This document shows, one piece after another, positions 49,571-60,757 of a DNA stretch of 64,000 nucleotides. The position numbers were made by a program, and so were the translations under genes. The notes under the pieces are model-generated. The model was not told the DNA's origin and did no database searches. It saw only the letters and a program-made list of their open reading frames with translations. Location of the stretch: contig JAEPNV010000003.1 of assembly GCA_017643215.1 (NCBI GenBank), positions 366,326-430,325 of the forward strand, read 5' to 3'. The number at the start of each line of letters is the position of its first letter. Positions within the stretch are counted from its first letter, which is position 1. The DNA comes from Roseibium sp. Lineage in GTDB: Bacteria > Pseudomonadota > Alphaproteobacteria > Rhizobiales > Stappiaceae.

Positions 49571-49639
49571 TGCTCGGGCATGTCCCGAGCATCCACAACG
49601 CTTTGATTTTTGTGGATCCTCGGAACCTTGTCCGAGGAT
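49571..49639. repeat. REP-like palindrome cluster
   Basis: Three nested stems: TGCTCGGG/CCCGAGCA (49571-49578, 49584-49591), ATCCACA/TGTGGAT (49591-49597, 49611-49617), and ATCCTCGGA/TCCGAGGAT (49616-49624, 49631-49639). The wording, GTGGATCCTCGG followed by CCGAGGATGACG, resembles an intergenic repeat common in rhizobial and related genomes. Only this copy is in the window. Confidence 0.7.
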
Positions 49640-49671
49640 GACGACGGATCAAACGAAGATTGTCGTCAAAG

Positions 49672-49698
49672 TGGGCGGACCGGTCCGGCCCGCCCCAA
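49672..49698 (-). terminator. Hairpin just after rplQ
   Basis: GGGCGGACCGG / TCCGGCCCGCCC forms a GC-rich stem with one mismatch, a near copy of the terminator at 49512-49533. On the minus strand only a weak TTT follows. It is about 25 bases past the rplQ stop and may stabilise the 3' end or attenuate transcription. Confidence 0.45.
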
Positions 49699-49721
49699 TT
49701 CGCTATACGGTCAAACTGCGA

Positions 49722-50147
49722 TCAGGCCGCGGCTTCCGCCGTTTCCTCGGCCTCGGCGCGGGCCCGGTCATCCGCGCCGCGCGCGGTCAAATCCCGGTCG
49801 ACCAGTTCGATGACGGCCATCGGGGCATTGTCGCCATACCGGAAGCCGGCTTTCAGGACGCGGCTGTATCCGCCGCTGCGATCCTTGTAGCGCTCCCCGA
49901 GCGTGTCGAACAGCTTTTTGACCATCGCCACATCGCGGATTTGCGAAATGGCCTGACGGCGCGCGTGAAGGTCGCCGCGCTTGCCCAAGGTGATGAGCTT
50001 GTCGATGATAGGCCGCATTTCCTTGGCCTTCGGCAGCGTCGTGACGATTTGCTCGTGCTTGATCAGCGACGCGGCCATGTTGGCGAACATAGCCTTGCGG
50101 TGGCTAGAGGTCCGGTTGAGCTTGCGGCCGGCTTTCCCATGGCGCAT
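49722..50147 (-). CDS. rplQ: 50S ribosomal protein L17
   Basis: 141 residues. [32 protein letters not shown] is the conserved L17 start. The C-terminal 25 residues ([12 protein letters not shown]) form an acidic Ala/Glu tail. L17 lies near the peptide exit tunnel of the 50S subunit. Last gene of the alpha operon, 86 bases after rpoA. Confidence 0.97.
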   Translation of the reverse strand: MRHGKAGRKLNRTSSHRKAMFANMAASLIKHEQIVTTLPKAKEMRPIIDKLITLGKRGDLHARRQAISQIRDVAMVKKLFDTLGERYKDRSGGYSRVLKAGFRYGDNAPMAVIELVDRDLTARGADDRARAEAEETAEAAA

Positions 50148-50233
50148 GGCGCTCTCCTTTTCCTTAGTCAGGCAGTCTGCTCACTTTCAAAAAAGCACTT
50201 GCCCGGTTGCTCCGTTGAAGGACGTGTGCGCCC

Positions 50234-51262
50234 TTAATACTGGTGGTCTTCGTACCGCTTGGCGAGATCCTCGATGTTCTCCGGCGGCCAGTTGGCGACT
50301 TCCATTCCAAGATGGAGACCCATCTGGGCGAGAACTTCCTTGATCTCGTTGAGCGATTTGCGGCCAAAATTCGGCGTCCGCAGCATTTCCGCTTCGGTCT
50401 TTTGAATGAGATCGCCAATATACACGATATTGTCGTTCTTCAGACAGTTCGCCGACCGGACCGACAGCTCCAGCTCGTCGACCTTCTTCAATAGGGCCGG
50501 GTTGAACGCAAGTTCCGGGACCGTGTCCTCGGCAACCTCGCGCTGGGGCTCCTCGAAGTTGACGAAGATGGAAAGTTGATCCTGCAGGATCCGCGCGGCG
50601 AACGCGACCGCGTCCTCCGGCTTGAGCGATCCGTCGGTTTCCACGCTCAGCGTCAGCTTGTCGTAGTCCAGAACCTGTCCTTCACGGGTGTTTTCCACCT
50701 TGTAGGACACTTTCTTGACCGGCGAGTACAAGCTGTCGACCGGGATCAGCCCGATCGGCGCGTCTTCCGGACGGTTGCGGTCGGACGCCACATAGCCCTT
50801 GCCGGTGTTGACGGTGAATTCCATCCGGATTTCAGCGCCTTCATCCAGCGTGCACAGAACCAGATCCGGATTGAGGACTTCCACGTCGCCCACGGTCTGG
50901 ATGTCGCCGGCCGTCACAACGCCAGGACCTTGTTTGCGCACGACCATGCGCTTGGGACCCTCGCCTTCCATGCGGATGGCGATTTCCTTGATGTTCAAGA
51001 CGATGTCGGTCACGTCTTCGCGAACACCGGGGATCGACGAGAATTCGTGCAGCACACCGTCGATCTGAACGGCGGTCACCGCCGCGCCCTGTAGCGAAGA
51101 CAGCAGGATGCGCCGCAAAGCGTTGCCAAGCGTCAAGCCGTAGCCGCGCTCCAGCGGCTCGGCCACGACCGTTGCCAGGAACCGCGGCTCGTCACCGGGT
51201 TTCACATCCAGCTTGGTCGGCTTGATCAGTTCTTGCCAGTTTTTTTGAATGGTCACGTTCAT
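50234..51262 (-). CDS. rpoA: RNA polymerase alpha subunit
   Basis: 342 residues. The N-terminal assembly domain (about 1-235) has [22 protein letters not shown]; the C-terminal domain (about 255-325; [39 protein letters not shown]) binds UP elements and activators. Standard alphaproteobacterial length. In the alpha operon, 84 bases after rpsK. Confidence 0.98.
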   Translation of the reverse strand: MNVTIQKNWQELIKPTKLDVKPGDEPRFLATVVAEPLERGYGLTLGNALRRILLSSLQGAAVTAVQIDGVLHEFSSIPGVREDVTDIVLNIKEIAIRMEGEGPKRMVVRKQGPGVVTAGDIQTVGDVEVLNPDLVLCTLDEGAEIRMEFTVNTGKGYVASDRNRPEDAPIGLIPVDSLYSPVKKVSYKVENTREGQVLDYDKLTLSVETDGSLKPEDAVAFAARILQDQLSIFVNFEEPQREVAEDTVPELAFNPALLKKVDELELSVRSANCLKNDNIVYIGDLIQKTEAEMLRTPNFGRKSLNEIKEVLAQMGLHLGMEVANWPPENIEDLAKRYEDHQY

Positions 51263-51345
51263 GCCCCTCGGCTATCCCGTCCGGCCGCAAAAGCGCCGGA
51301 CAATTCTTTGCCATTGGAGATAAAGTTGCCTGGAGATCTTCAATC

Positions 51346-51736
<391 letters not shown>

Positions 51737-51802
51737 ATGGTGTCCTTACTTCGATCTCTGCACTGCCGTAACACCGGCAGCTCCACCACCAATCGCGGGT
51801 GA

Positions 51803-52171
51803 TTATTTCTTTTTGCCGGCGATCGGTTTTGCCGGACCCTTGCGGGTACGGGCATTCGTATGTGTGCGCTGACCGCGCACCGGCAGGCCGCGGCGATGAC
51901 GCAGGCCCCGATAACAGCCAAGGTCCATCAACCGCTTGATGTTCATGGCCGTCTCACGGCGCAAATCGCCTTCCACGAGATAGTCACGGTCGATCGTCTC
52001 GCGGATCGACAGCACCTCGGAATCGGACAGCTCGTTTACACGCCGACCGGAGTCGATGTTGTTCTTTTCGACAATTTCCTGCGCGTTTTTCGGTCCAATG
52101 CCGTGAATATACTGAAGCGCGATCACTACGCGTTTGTTCGTCGGAATATTGACGCCTGCTATACGGGCCAC
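51803..52171 (-). CDS. rpsM: 30S ribosomal protein S13
   Basis: 122 residues when started at the GTG at 52171. That start gives the canonical (M)[25 protein letters not shown] and has GGAG six bases upstream. In-frame ATGs at 52177 and 52183 would add two or four residues, but have no good ribosome site. S13 sits at the head of the 30S subunit and contacts the P-site tRNA and L5 (C-terminal [11 protein letters not shown]). It begins the alpha operon, after a 260-base gap. Confidence 0.95.
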   Translation of the reverse strand: MARIAGVNIPTNKRVVIALQYIHGIGPKNAQEIVEKNNIDSGRRVNELSDSEVLSIRETIDRDYLVEGDLRRETAMNIKRLMDLGCYRGLRHRRGLPVRGQRTHTNARTRKGPAKPIAGKKK

Positions 52172-52431
52172 TTGCATCTCCATTTCGTGCGGCAGCGTGC
52201 CGCGGCTGTTATTGATCCCGCGTCCGGTGGAGGCCGGCCCTTGCGGGAGTTTTCAGTGCCTGATTGCACAAGCACGAATAGAGCCGTTCTCATGACCCCA
52301 TGAGTTCGGCGTAAACCTTTTTATAGGAGTGAGCGCGTCCTTAACGGCTCTTCCACCTTTCGTCAAGACAGAAAGACGCGTTGGCTTGGCGTATTTCCGC
52401 CTTTCCCTGCTAGCGGCTAACTCACGCCGTT
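52172..52431 (-). promoter_or_regulatory. Leader before rpsM
   Basis: 260 bases between adk and rpsM, long for this otherwise compact cluster. It contains TATAAAAAGG at about 52315-52325 on the minus strand and a TTGACG hexamer further upstream, but I see no pair with normal 16-18 base spacing. It could hold a separate promoter or a translational regulatory site for the alpha operon; no structure could be assigned by eye. Confidence 0.35.
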
Positions 52432-53013
52432 TTATGCGGCTTTGGCATCCTTCAACGCCATATCAATACTGGCCGCAACGTCGTCGATGTCATCCATGCC
52501 GTTGACCGGCTTAAGAAGCCCCTTGGACTTGTAGTAGTCCGACACGGGCGCGGTCTGGGCGTGGTAGACTTCAAGGCGCTTGCGCAAGGTTTCGGCATTA
52601 TCGTCGGCGCGCGCGCCGCCGGTTTCCTTGGCCCGCGTTTCAATCCGCTCAACCAGGATGTCATCGTCGACTTCCAGTTCGACGACCGCATCGAGCCGCA
52701 GACCCTTTTCCTGGAGCAGTGTTTCGAGCGCGTCGGCCTGGGCAATCGTCCGCGGAAAGCCGTCCAGGATAAATCCGTTCGCGCAGTCCGCCTCGTCAAT
52801 CCGGTCTGAAATGATCCGTACCATGATGTCATCGGACACCAGGTCGCCGCGATCCATCACTTCCTTGGCCTTAAGACCCACAGGGGTCTGCGCCTTCACG
52901 GCGGCCCGAAGCATGTCACCGGTCGACAGCTGGACGATCGCGTGCTTTTCAACAAGGCGCCCGGCCTGGGTCCCCTTCCCCGCTCCCGGCGGTCCGACCA
53001 AAATGAGCCTCAT
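52432..53013 (-). CDS. adk: Adenylate kinase
   Basis: 193 residues. The phosphate loop GPPGAGKGT (7-15) begins [27 protein letters not shown] binds AMP. The LID is the short form ([10 protein letters not shown]), without the zinc cysteines. Converts ATP and AMP to two ADP. Overlaps the secY stop by four bases. Confidence 0.97.
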   Translation of the reverse strand: MRLILVGPPGAGKGTQAGRLVEKHAIVQLSTGDMLRAAVKAQTPVGLKAKEVMDRGDLVSDDIMVRIISDRIDEADCANGFILDGFPRTIAQADALETLLQEKGLRLDAVVELEVDDDILVERIETRAKETGGARADDNAETLRKRLEVYHAQTAPVSDYYKSKGLLKPVNGMDDIDDVAASIDMALKDAKAA

Positions 53014-54344
53014 CGGCGTTTCCCCCTCAGCTTTGCTTTCTTCACCAGACCCTCATACTGGTGCGCAAGCAAATGGCCCTGGATCTGCGAAACGGTATCC
53101 ATGGTCACACTCACGACAATCAGCAATGAGGTCCCCCCGAAATAGAACGGAACGCCCGTCGCCGATATGAGGAATTCGGGTAATAGACAAACGAGGGTGA
53201 TGTAGATCGCCCCGACCACCGTGATCCGCGTGAGCACAAAATCGATGTATTGCGCGGTCCGCTCGCCCGGACGGATTCCGGGAATGAAACCGCCATGCTT
53301 CTTCAAATTGTCCGCCGTGTCGCTCGGATTGAACACGATCGCGGTGTAGAAGAAACAGAAGAAGATGATCATGGCCGCGTAAAAGATCATGAACAACGGT
53401 TGTCCATGACCGAGCAGCGCGGTGATCGTCGTCAGCCATTCATTGCTGCCCTGTCCTTGCGAGAAACCGGAAATGGTTGCCGGGACAAGCAAGAGCGACG
53501 AGGCAAAGATCGGCGGGATCACACCGGCCGTGTTCAGCTTCAAGGGCAGGAAGGAGGTATTGCCCTCAAACATCCGGTTGCCCATCTGGCGCTTCGGATA
53601 CTGGATCAACAGCCGCCGCTGCGCGCGCTCCATGAAGACGATGAACGCGATCACGACAATGGCCAGGATGATCACCGCCAAAATGATCCAGGTCGCAAGC
53701 GCGCCCTGGCGGCCGAGTTCGAGCGTCGAGACAATGGCGCCAGGAAGACCCGCGACAATGCCGGCAAAGATGATCAGCGAAATACCGTTGCCGATGCCGC
53801 GCGAGGTGATCTGCTCACCGAGCCACATCAAGAACATCGTCCCGCCGACCAGCGTGATCACCGTGGAGGCGCGGAAGAACCAGCCCGGATCCGTCACCAC
53901 ATTGGTCGCGCCTTCAAGACCGACGGCGATGCCATAGGCCTGGAACGCGGCCAGGATCACCGTGCCATAACGCGTGTATTGGTTGATGACCTTCCGGCCC
54001 TGCTCGCCTTCTTTCTTCAATTGCTCAAGCGTCGGCGAAACCGTCGTCATGAGCTGCATGATGATGGAAGCTGAAATGTAAGGCATGATGCCGAGCGCGA
54101 AGATCGCCATGCGCTCCACGGCCCCGCCGGCAAACATGTTGAACATGCCGATGATGCCGGACTGTGCCTGGTTGAACGCCTGGGCGAACGCCTCGGGGTT
54201 GATGCCGGGCAACGGGATGTAAGTGCCCAGTCGATAAACCAAAAGCGCCCCCAGTGTGAACCAGATGCGCTTTTTGAGTTCTTCAGCCTTGGCGAAAGCT
54301 GAGAAATTGAGATTTGACGCCAGTTGCTCGGCGGCCGATGCCAT
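53010..54344 (-). CDS. secY: Preprotein translocase subunit SecY
   Basis: 444 residues with ten membrane helices. It shows [15 protein letters not shown] (helix 2), the cytoplasmic loop [13 protein letters not shown], and [22 protein letters not shown]. SecY forms the protein-conducting channel with SecE and SecG. In the spc operon, 47 bases after rplO. Confidence 0.98.
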   Translation of the reverse strand: MASAAEQLASNLNFSAFAKAEELKKRIWFTLGALLVYRLGTYIPLPGINPEAFAQAFNQAQSGIIGMFNMFAGGAVERMAIFALGIMPYISASIIMQLMTTVSPTLEQLKKEGEQGRKVINQYTRYGTVILAAFQAYGIAVGLEGATNVVTDPGWFFRASTVITLVGGTMFLMWLGEQITSRGIGNGISLIIFAGIVAGLPGAIVSTLELGRQGALATWIILAVIILAIVVIAFIVFMERAQRRLLIQYPKRQMGNRMFEGNTSFLPLKLNTAGVIPPIFASSLLLVPATISGFSQGQGSNEWLTTITALLGHGQPLFMIFYAAMIIFFCFFYTAIVFNPSDTADNLKKHGGFIPGIRPGERTAQYIDFVLTRITVVGAIYITLVCLLPEFLISATGVPFYFGGTSLLIVVSVTMDTVSQIQGHLLAHQYEGLVKKAKLRGKRR

Positions 54345-54391
54345 GCCCTACTCCGGTCAGTTCATTACCGACAAATGGGATGAGCCCAGGC

Positions 54392-54862
54392 CTATTCGGC
54401 CTGAGCCCCCAGAACGACAACCTTGCCGCCAGCTTTTTCGACCGCTTCCTTGGCCGCCTTGGAGGCGCCGGCGATCTTAAAGGTGACGGCTGCGCTCAGC
54501 TCGCCATCGCTGAGGAGCCGAACGCCGTCGCGGACCCGCTTGACGATCCCAGCCGCCTTCAGAGCTTCGACTGTGACCGGTGCGGCTGCGTCCAGCTTAC
54601 CGGCATCGATCGCCTGCTGCACGCGCCCGAGCGACACAACGTTATAGTCTTTGGCAAAAATGTTCGTGAAACCGCGCTTGGGCAACCGGCGGTGAAGCGG
54701 CATCTGGCCGCCTTCAAAACCCTTGATCGCCACGCCGGACCGGGACTTTTGACCCTTGACGCCACGGCCGCCAGTCTTGCCCTTGCCGGACCCGATGCCG
54801 CGTCCAACACGGGTGCGCTCTTTGACCGCGCCGGGATTGTCCCGAAGTTCGTTGAGCTTCAT
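54392..54862 (-). CDS. rplO: 50S ribosomal protein L15
   Basis: 156 residues. [41 protein letters not shown] is the conserved basic N-terminus. L15 is a late 50S assembly protein contacting many rRNA helices. Overlap-free, 21 bases past rpmD. Confidence 0.98.
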   Translation of the reverse strand: MKLNELRDNPGAVKERTRVGRGIGSGKGKTGGRGVKGQKSRSGVAIKGFEGGQMPLHRRLPKRGFTNIFAKDYNVVSLGRVQQAIDAGKLDAAAPVTVEALKAAGIVKRVRDGVRLLSDGELSAAVTFKIAGASKAAKEAVEKAGGKVVVLGAQAE

Positions 54863-54883
54863 GTCTCTTACTCCCGATCCCGC

Positions 54884-55078
54884 TTACGCGTCATCAACAA
54901 CGCGAACGAGATGCTGGATCTTGTTGATCATGCCGCGCACTTCAGGCGTGTCCTTCAGCGTCGAGCGGCGGTGCATCTTGTTCAGGCCAAGACCGATGAG
55001 CGTGGCGCGCTGGTCTTTCGGACGGCGCAGCGGGCTCCCGATCTGTTCGACCGTGATCGTCTTTTCGGTGTTCGCCAT
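54884..55078 (-). CDS. rpmD: 50S ribosomal protein L30
   Basis: 64 residues. [30 protein letters not shown] is characteristic of L30, of normal bacterial length. It lies 41 bases downstream of rpsE, in the usual spc order. Confidence 0.97.
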   Translation of the reverse strand: MANTEKTITVEQIGSPLRRPKDQRATLIGLGLNKMHRRSTLKDTPEVRGMINKIQHLVRVVDDA

Positions 55079-55119
55079 GGAACAACCCCTCGTTCAAGTG
55101 GGCGCCGAAGACGCCGAGA

Positions 55120-55686
55120 TCAAGCCTCGGCGGCAGCGGGAGCCGCATCCTCATTGATGTCCCGGCGGCGCGACTGCAGCACCGAGACTTTCAAGCCGCG
55201 GCGCGCCGCGACCGAACGCGGGCTGTCTTCCTTGGTCAGGGCCGCAAAGGTCGCACGAACCATGTTGTAGGGGTTCGAGGATCCCAGCGATTTGGCAACC
55301 ACGTCCTGGACGCCAAGTGTCTCGAACACCGCGCGCATCGGCCCGCCTGCGATGATCCCAGTCCCCGCTGGCGCAGCGCGCAAGATGACCTTGCCCGCGC
55401 CGTGCCGGCCTTCCACGTCGTGGTGGAGCGTGCGGCCTTCGCGCAGCGGCACCCGGATCATGGTGCGCTTGGCGGCTTCCGTCGCCTTGCGGATTGCCTC
55501 CGGCACTTCGCGTGCCTTGCCGTGGCCGAAGCCAACGCGGCCCTTCTGGTCACCAACCACGACAAGCGCGGCGAAGCCGAAACGGCGGCCGCCCTTGACC
55601 ACTTTCGCGACGCGGTTGATGTGGACCAGTTTGTCGACGAATTCGCTGTCGCGCTCTTCGCGCTCGCGATTGTCTTGTCTCGCCAT
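55120..55686 (-). CDS. rpsE: 30S ribosomal protein S5
   Basis: 188 residues. The S5 N-domain ([30 protein letters not shown]) and C-domain ([24 protein letters not shown]) are complete. S5 acts in decoding accuracy and mRNA unwinding. The Glu/Ala-rich last residues ([15 protein letters not shown]) extend beyond the core. Next to rplR, 41 bases away. Confidence 0.98.
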   Translation of the reverse strand: MARQDNREREERDSEFVDKLVHINRVAKVVKGGRRFGFAALVVVGDQKGRVGFGHGKAREVPEAIRKATEAAKRTMIRVPLREGRTLHHDVEGRHGAGKVILRAAPAGTGIIAGGPMRAVFETLGVQDVVAKSLGSSNPYNMVRATFAALTKEDSPRSVAARRGLKVSVLQSRRRDINEDAAPAAAEA

Positions 55687-55727
55687 TTTATACGTCTTCC
55701 GTTCTTAGGAGCGCCAGCGGGCGCCGG

Positions 55728-56090
55728 TCAGAATTCAAGTCCACCTTCGCGGGCGGCATCGGCAAGCGCCTTCACGCGCCCGTGATACATGTACCCGCCC
55801 CGGTCGAACACGACCTGTTTGACACCGGCGGCAACCGCCCGCTCGGCGACAAGCTTGCCAACCGCGGCCGCGGCTGCGGCGTCAGCACCCGTTTTCAAGG
55901 CGCCCTTGACGTCCTTATCGATCGTCGAGGCCGAGACAATTGTGTGTCCCTTCACGTCGTCGATGATCTGAGCGTAGATCTGCTTCGACGAGCGGAAAAC
56001 CGAAAGGCGCGGACGTCCGTTCGCCACCTTTTTGATCGAACGGCGCACGCGGTCGCGGCGGCGTCCGAAAGCATCTTTGGTGTTCGCCAT
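55728..56090 (-). CDS. rplR: 50S ribosomal protein L18
   Basis: 120 residues. [20 protein letters not shown] and [28 protein letters not shown] are the L18 signatures. L18 binds 5S rRNA with L5 and L25. 12 bases past rplF. Confidence 0.98.
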   Translation of the reverse strand: MANTKDAFGRRRDRVRRSIKKVANGRPRLSVFRSSKQIYAQIIDDVKGHTIVSASTIDKDVKGALKTGADAAAAAAVGKLVAERAVAAGVKQVVFDRGGYMYHGRVKALADAAREGGLEF

Positions 56091-56102
56091 GATCCCGGTC
56101 CG

Positions 56103-56636
56103 TTACTTCTTCTTGCCTTCTTTACGGACGATGAACTCGTCCGCATACCGCACACCCTTGCCTTTGTAAGGCTCCGGTGAACGGAACTTACGGATTTCAG
56201 CCGCGACCTGGCCGACACGTTGCTTGTCGGTCCCGGTGATACTGATTTCCGTCGGCTTCGGGCACTTGATCTCGATCCCCTCCGGAATCGGGAAGATCAC
56301 ATCGTGTGAGAAACCCAGCGCCAGTTGAAGATTGTCGCCCTGGACCTGTGCGCGGTAACCGACACCGGTGATCGCAAGGTCTTTCTTGAAGCCTTCGGTC
56401 ACCCCGGTAATCAGGTTCTGCACGATCGTCCGGCTCATGCCCCACATGGAGCGGGCCGATTTCGACGTGCCGCGCGGATCAACCTTGATCCCATCATCCG
56501 TCATTTCGGCCAAGACCAGATCATTGAGCACAAAGGATTTTTCACCCTTCGGCCCTTTGACCGTAACAGTCTGGCCGTTGATCGTTGCCGTTACCCCGCT
56601 CGGCACGGGGACTGGCTTTTTGCCAATACGAGACAT
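56103..56636 (-). CDS. rplF: 50S ribosomal protein L6
   Basis: 177 residues. [31 protein letters not shown] and the C-terminal [17 protein letters not shown], the rRNA-contacting loop of L6, are intact. It lies near the factor-binding site. 41 bases after rpsH. Confidence 0.98.
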   Translation of the reverse strand: MSRIGKKPVPVPSGVTATINGQTVTVKGPKGEKSFVLNDLVLAEMTDDGIKVDPRGTSKSARSMWGMSRTIVQNLITGVTEGFKKDLAITGVGYRAQVQGDNLQLALGFSHDVIFPIPEGIEIKCPKPTEISITGTDKQRVGQVAAEIRKFRSPEPYKGKGVRYADEFIVRKEGKKK

Positions 56637-56677
56637 CTGACCAACCTTGTTGTTTTACACTTGGCAGGACTGCAGCA

Positions 56678-57076
56678 TCAGAAGACGCGGCACAGCACCT
56701 CACCGCCTACATTCTCTTCCCGCGCCTGATGGTCGCTCATGACGCCGCGCGGCGTCGAAATGATCGACACGCCCAGGCCATTGGACACGTGCGGGATGTT
56801 CCTAACCGACGAGTACACCCGGCGTCCCGGCTTAGACACCCGCTCGATCGTGCGGATGACGGGCTCGCCATCGAAGTACTTCAGCTCGATTTCCAGCTCG
56901 GACTTGCCACTGTCGAAATCGACGGTGGTGTAGCCACGGATGTATCCCTCCTTGACGAGCACATCAAGCACATGCGCCCGCAATTTGGAATTTGGTGAAC
57001 TGACCTTGGACTTGCGCCGCATTTGCGCGTTGCGGATCCGGGTCAGCAAATCCCCCAACGGATCAGAAATTGCCAT
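56678..57076 (-). CDS. rpsH: 30S ribosomal protein S8
   Basis: 132 residues. [21 protein letters not shown] at the start and [21 protein letters not shown] near the end are S8 signatures. S8 binds 16S helix 21 and, in E. coli, represses the spc operon by binding its mRNA at rplE; a similar control here is unproved. Confidence 0.98.
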   Translation of the reverse strand: MAISDPLGDLLTRIRNAQMRRKSKVSSPNSKLRAHVLDVLVKEGYIRGYTTVDFDSGKSELEIELKYFDGEPVIRTIERVSKPGRRVYSSVRNIPHVSNGLGVSIISTPRGVMSDHQAREENVGGEVLCRVF

Positions 57077-57088
57077 GGGAGTGTCTCC

Positions 57089-57394
57089 TTACCAGCTCGA
57101 CTTCACCAGGCCCGGGATCTTGCCCAGCGAACCCAGTTCACGCAGCGCGATACGCGACATCTTCAGCTTGCGGTAAAATCCGCGCGGACGGCCGGTGACT
57201 TCGCAGCGGTTGCGAACCCGGTTTGGCGCAGAATTCCGGGGCAATTTGGCAAGCTTGAGGCGTGCGTTGAACCGCTCTTCAAGGGTCAGGCTGTCGTCTT
57301 TCGCCATCGCTTTGAGGGCAGCGCGCTTCTCAGCGTATTTCTTGACAAGCCTCTCGCGACGCTTGTTCTTTTCGACCGCGCTTTTTTTCGCCAT
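57089..57394 (-). CDS. rpsN: 30S ribosomal protein S14 (zinc-free type)
   Basis: 101 residues. [37 protein letters not shown] belongs to the longer S14 type that has lost the CxxC zinc ligands. Assembles in the 30S head. 12 bases upstream of rpsH. Confidence 0.98.
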   Translation of the reverse strand: MAKKSAVEKNKRRERLVKKYAEKRAALKAMAKDDSLTLEERFNARLKLAKLPRNSAPNRVRNRCEVTGRPRGFYRKLKMSRIALRELGSLGKIPGLVKSSW

Positions 57395-57415
57395 CGTCGT
57401 TCCCTTCCTTGCCCG

Positions 57416-57973
57416 TTACTTCTTGAACGGGAAGTTGAACGCGCGCAGCAATTCGCGCGCCTCGTCGTCATTCGCCGCCGTGGTGCACACGATCACGTCC
57501 ATGCCCCAGATCTGGTCGACCTTGTCGTACTCGATTTCCGGGAACACGATGTGCTCCTTGATGCCCATGGCGTAGTTGCCGCGGCCATCGAAGCTCTTCG
57601 GGTTCAGACCCCGGAAGTCGCGCACGCGCGGCAGAGCGATGGTGATCAGACGGTCCATGAATTCGTACATCTGCTGGCGGCGCAGGGTCACCTTCGCGCC
57701 AAGCGGCATGCCTTCGCGGACCTTGAACGTTGCGATCGACTTCTTCGCCTTGGTCACGACCGGCTTCTGGCCAGCGATCAGCGCAAGGTCTTCGGCAGCC
57801 GTGCGGGCTTTCTTGGAATCGCCCACCGCTTCGCCGACGCCGATGTTCAGGACGATCTTTTCCAACTTGGGAACCATCATCGGGTTCGTGTAGTTGAAAT
57901 GTTCCTGAAGCTGTTTTTTCACAACGTCGTCATAGTGCGTGCGAAGACGCGGAACATATTGGGTCTCAGCCAT
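57416..57973 (-). CDS. rplE: 50S ribosomal protein L5
   Basis: 185 residues from the ATG at 57973 ([16 protein letters not shown]), which overlaps the rplX stop by eight bases; an upstream in-frame ATG lies inside rpl[17 protein letters not shown] and [11 protein letters not shown] are conserved. L5 links 5S rRNA to the 50S subunit and touches S13. Confidence 0.98.
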   Translation of the reverse strand: MAETQYVPRLRTHYDDVVKKQLQEHFNYTNPMMVPKLEKIVLNIGVGEAVGDSKKARTAAEDLALIAGQKPVVTKAKKSIATFKVREGMPLGAKVTLRRQQMYEFMDRLITIALPRVRDFRGLNPKSFDGRGNYAMGIKEHIVFPEIEYDKVDQIWGMDVIVCTTAANDDEARELLRAFNFPFKK

Positions 57974-58283
57974 CGATGAGGTCTCCCGAACGCTTGGCCA
58001 CACGGACCTTGTCGCCATCGTCATTGGTCTTGAAACCAACGCGCGTCGGCTTACCGTCCTTCGGATCGGCCATCGCCAGGTTCGAAAGATCGATCGGCGC
58101 TTCCTTGGCGATGATCCCTGCGTCCTGGTTTTGCGTCTGCTTCTGGTGCCGGCGAACCATGTTCACACCGCGCACAAGGGCCTTGTTGTCAGCCGGGAAC
58201 ATCTGAACGATCTCACCCGACTTACCTTTGTCGCGCCCGGTAAGCACTACCACCGTGTCGCCTTTTTTGATTTTCGCAGCCAT
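57966..58283 (-). CDS. rplX: 50S ribosomal protein L24
   Basis: 105 residues. The KOW motif [21 protein letters not shown] opens the protein. L24 is one of the earliest 50S assembly proteins. Its start overlaps the rplN stop by one base. Confidence 0.98.
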   Translation of the reverse strand: MAAKIKKGDTVVVLTGRDKGKSGEIVQMFPADNKALVRGVNMVRRHQKQTQNQDAGIIAKEAPIDLSNLAMADPKDGKPTRVGFKTNDDGDKVRVAKRSGDLIDG

Positions 58284-58651
58284 CAGAGCACCTCCGGCGC
58301 GAGCGAAATAATCTTCATGTGGTTCTTGGCACGGAGCTCGCGCGGCACCGGGCCGAAAATACGGGTGCCGACCGGCTCCTTGTTGTTGTTCACCAGAACG
58401 GCCGCATTGCGGTCGAACCGGATCACGCTGCCGTCGGGCCGGCGGATGTCTTTCGCCGTCCTCACGACGACCGCCTTCATCACGTCGCCCTTCTTCACAC
58501 GGCCCCGCGGAATAGCCTCCTTGACGGACACGACAATGATGTCGCCCACCTTGGCGTACTTACGCTTGGAGCCGCCGAGCACTTTGATGCACATGACACG
58601 ACGGGCGCCGGAATTGTCGGCGACGTCGAGGTTTGTTTGCATCTGAATCAT
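58283..58651 (-). CDS. rplN: 50S ribosomal protein L14
   Basis: 122 residues, invariant length. [33 protein letters not shown] is the canonical start. L14 contacts 16S helix 14 at the subunit interface. 69 bases after rpsQ. Confidence 0.99.
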   Translation of the reverse strand: MIQMQTNLDVADNSGARRVMCIKVLGGSKRKYAKVGDIIVVSVKEAIPRGRVKKGDVMKAVVVRTAKDIRRPDGSVIRFDRNAAVLVNNNKEPVGTRIFGPVPRELRAKNHMKIISLAPEVL

Positions 58652-58720
58652 GACTGGCTGCCTTATTCTTCTACTGGCGCACCTGCCACGGGCGCCTGAT
58701 GCTCAACCTTCGGAACGCGG

Positions 58721-58951
58721 TCAGTTGGCGACCACGGTCCAGCGCTTGTTCTTCGAGATCGGCGCACATTCCTCGATCTGAACCGAGTCGCCGATTTTGT
58801 GGGCATTGGCCTCATCATGTGCGCGGTACTTTTTCGACCGGCGCACGGTTTTTTTCAGCAGCGGGTGCGTGAAACGACGTTCCACCAGCACCGTCACCGT
58901 CTTGTCGTTCGCGTCGCCGACGACGGTGCCCTGCAATATACGCTTCGGCAT
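58721..58951 (-). CDS. rpsQ: 30S ribosomal protein S17
   Basis: 76 residues from the ATG at 58951. [36 protein letters not shown] and the acidic-basic [23 protein letters not shown] match S17, a primary 16S-binding protein. Ten bases after rpmC. Confidence 0.98.
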   Translation of the reverse strand: MPKRILQGTVVGDANDKTVTVLVERRFTHPLLKKTVRRSKKYRAHDEANAHKIGDSVQIEECAPISKNKRWTVVAN

Positions 58952-58961
58952 AGTCGTCTCC

Positions 58962-59162
58962 TTACGCGCTTGCCGCCACGCGCTTTTCGCGCATGATCGT
59001 TTGGATCCGGGCAATATCCCGGCGGACCTGCCGCACGCGCCCGGTGTTCTCAAGCTGCCCCGTGGCCTTCTGGAAGCGCAGGTTGAACTGCTCCTTCTTC
59101 AGGCCTTCGAGCTCGGTGCTGAGCTCATCGAGGGTCTTTGCCCTTACATCACTCGCCTTCAT
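58962..59162 (-). CDS. rpmC: 50S ribosomal protein L29
   Basis: 66 residues from the ATG at 59162. [56 protein letters not shown] is the two-helix hairpin of L29, which lies at the exit tunnel and binds trigger factor and SRP. 22 bases past rplP. Confidence 0.98.
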   Translation of the reverse strand: MKASDVRAKTLDELSTELEGLKKEQFNLRFQKATGQLENTGRVRQVRRDIARIQTIMREKRVAASA

Positions 59163-59184
59163 GGCTCTTAACTCCTTGACGGCC

Positions 59185-59598
59185 TCAGTCGCCGATCCGC
59201 TGGACAAACCGGCACTTGATCGGCAGCTTGGCCGCGGCAAGACGCATGGCTTCGCGCGCCACGTCTTCCGGCACACCGTCGATTTCGAACATGATCCGGC
59301 CGGGCTTGACACGGCAGGCCCAGTAGTCCGGCGAACCCTTACCCTTACCCATGCGGACTTCCGCCGGCTTGGAGGACACCGGAACGTCCGGGAAGATGCG
59401 GATCCACACGCGTCCCGCACGCTTCATGTGACGGGTCATGGCACGGCGGGCCGCTTCGATCTGACGCGCGGTCACGCGCTCCGGCTCAACAGCCTTCAGA
59501 CCGTAGGCGCCGAAGTTGAGGTCGGTGCCTCCCTTCGACAGACCGTGGATGCGGCCCTTGTGCTGCTTGCGGAACTTTGTGCGCTTCGGTTGCAGCAT
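59185..59598 (-). CDS. rplP: 50S ribosomal protein L16
   Basis: 137 residues. [34 protein letters not shown] and [26 protein letters not shown] are L16 hallmarks. L16 positions the A-site tRNA. 48 bases separate it from rpsC. Confidence 0.99.
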   Translation of the reverse strand: MLQPKRTKFRKQHKGRIHGLSKGGTDLNFGAYGLKAVEPERVTARQIEAARRAMTRHMKRAGRVWIRIFPDVPVSSKPAEVRMGKGKGSPDYWACRVKPGRIMFEIDGVPEDVAREAMRLAAAKLPIKCRFVQRIGD

Positions 59599-59646
59599 CG
59601 TTCTTCTCTCGTCTCTCGTGTTTACCGGGCAGCTGGCAGCGTGAAA

Positions 59647-60375
59647 TTACGCTGCGCGCTCGCGGCCCCGATCCCGGCGTCCGCCGCGATCACCCTGGTT
59701 ACCATCCGAGCCCTGGGTCGCACGGCGCTCAGAAGCCATGGGATCGTGCTCAAGAATTTCGCCTTTGAAGATCCAGACCTTCACCCCGCACACGCCATAC
59801 GCCGTATGTGCGGAGGCAACGCCGTAATCGATATCGGCACGAAGCGTGTGCAGCGGCACACGGCCTTCACGGTACCATTCGATCCGCGCGATTTCAGCGC
59901 CGCCGAGCCGGCCGCCGCAGTTGATGCGGATGCCCTGGGCCCCAAGACGCATGGCCGACTGAACGGCCCGCTTCATGGCCCGGCGGAAGGCCACGCGGCG
60001 TTCCAGCTGCTGGGCGATCGATGCGGCGACGAGCGTTGCGTCGATCTCCGGCTTGCGCACTTCAACGATGTTGATGTGCACTTCCGACTGGGTGATCTCG
60101 GCGATCTTCTTGCGCAAGCGCTCAATGTCGGCGCCCTTTTTGCCAATCACGACACCCGGGCGGCCGGAGTGGATCGTCACGCGGCACTTCTTGTGCGGAC
60201 GCTCGATCACGATCTTGGACACCGCGGCCTGTTTCAGCTCGTTCATGAGGTATTCGCGGATGCGGAAATCCTCGTGAAGCAGCTCGCCATAATCGCCCTT
60301 GTTGGCGAACCAGCGCGAATCCCAGGTACGATTGATCCCGAGGCGCATGCCGATCGGGTTTACTTTATGTCCCAT
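59647..60375 (-). CDS. rpsC: 30S ribosomal protein S3
   Basis: 242 residues. The KH domain ([38 protein letters not shown]) and C-domain ([31 protein letters not shown]) are complete, with an Arg/Gly-rich tail ([12 protein letters not shown]). Lines the mRNA entry channel. Its start overlaps the rplV stop. Confidence 0.99.
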   Translation of the reverse strand: MGHKVNPIGMRLGINRTWDSRWFANKGDYGELLHEDFRIREYLMNELKQAAVSKIVIERPHKKCRVTIHSGRPGVVIGKKGADIERLRKKIAEITQSEVHINIVEVRKPEIDATLVAASIAQQLERRVAFRRAMKRAVQSAMRLGAQGIRINCGGRLGGAEIARIEWYREGRVPLHTLRADIDYGVASAHTAYGVCGVKVWIFKGEILEHDPMASERRATQGSDGNQGDRGGRRDRGRERAA

Positions 60376-60755
60376 CAGGCACTCTCCTCGACTTCGCGCA
60401 CGACGATGGTCAGGTTCGAGAACGGCTTCTCGATCCGGCCGACGCGGCCGCGCGCCCGGGCCTGGAACCGCTTGATGACAAAAGCCTTGCCAACATGCGC
60501 CTCGGCAACCACCAGGTTGTCGATGTCCAGGTCGTGGTTGTTTTCCGCGTTCGCAATCGCCGACATCAAGGTCTTCTTGACGTCCTGCGCAATGCGCTTG
60601 CGGGAAAATGTCAGATCGGCGATCGCGCTGCCGACCTTCTTGCCGCGGATCGCGGCCGCAACGAGGTTGAGCTTGCGCGGAGAGACGCGCAGCATCCGGG
60701 TCATGGCCCGGGCCTCGTTGTCGGCGAGCATCCGCTCACGCTTCGGCTTGCCCAT
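60375..60755 (-). CDS. rplV: 50S ribosomal protein L22
   Basis: 126 residues. [37 protein letters not shown] is conserved; the beta hairpin [21 protein letters not shown] lines the exit tunnel. Two bases after rpsS. Confidence 0.99.
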   Translation of the reverse strand: MGKPKRERMLADNEARAMTRMLRVSPRKLNLVAAAIRGKKVGSAIADLTFSRKRIAQDVKKTLMSAIANAENNHDLDIDNLVVAEAHVGKAFVIKRFQARARGRVGRIEKPFSNLTIVVREVEESA

Positions 60756-60757
60756 CG

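Larger units (their letters stand above)
49331..49721. other. Intergenic region with hairpins between degQ and rplQ
   Basis: 391 bases. No gene. Contains, from left to right, a strong minus-strand terminator (49512-49533), a REP-like palindrome group (49571-49639) and a second GC hairpin related to the first (about 49672-49698) near the rplQ stop. Confidence 0.6.
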
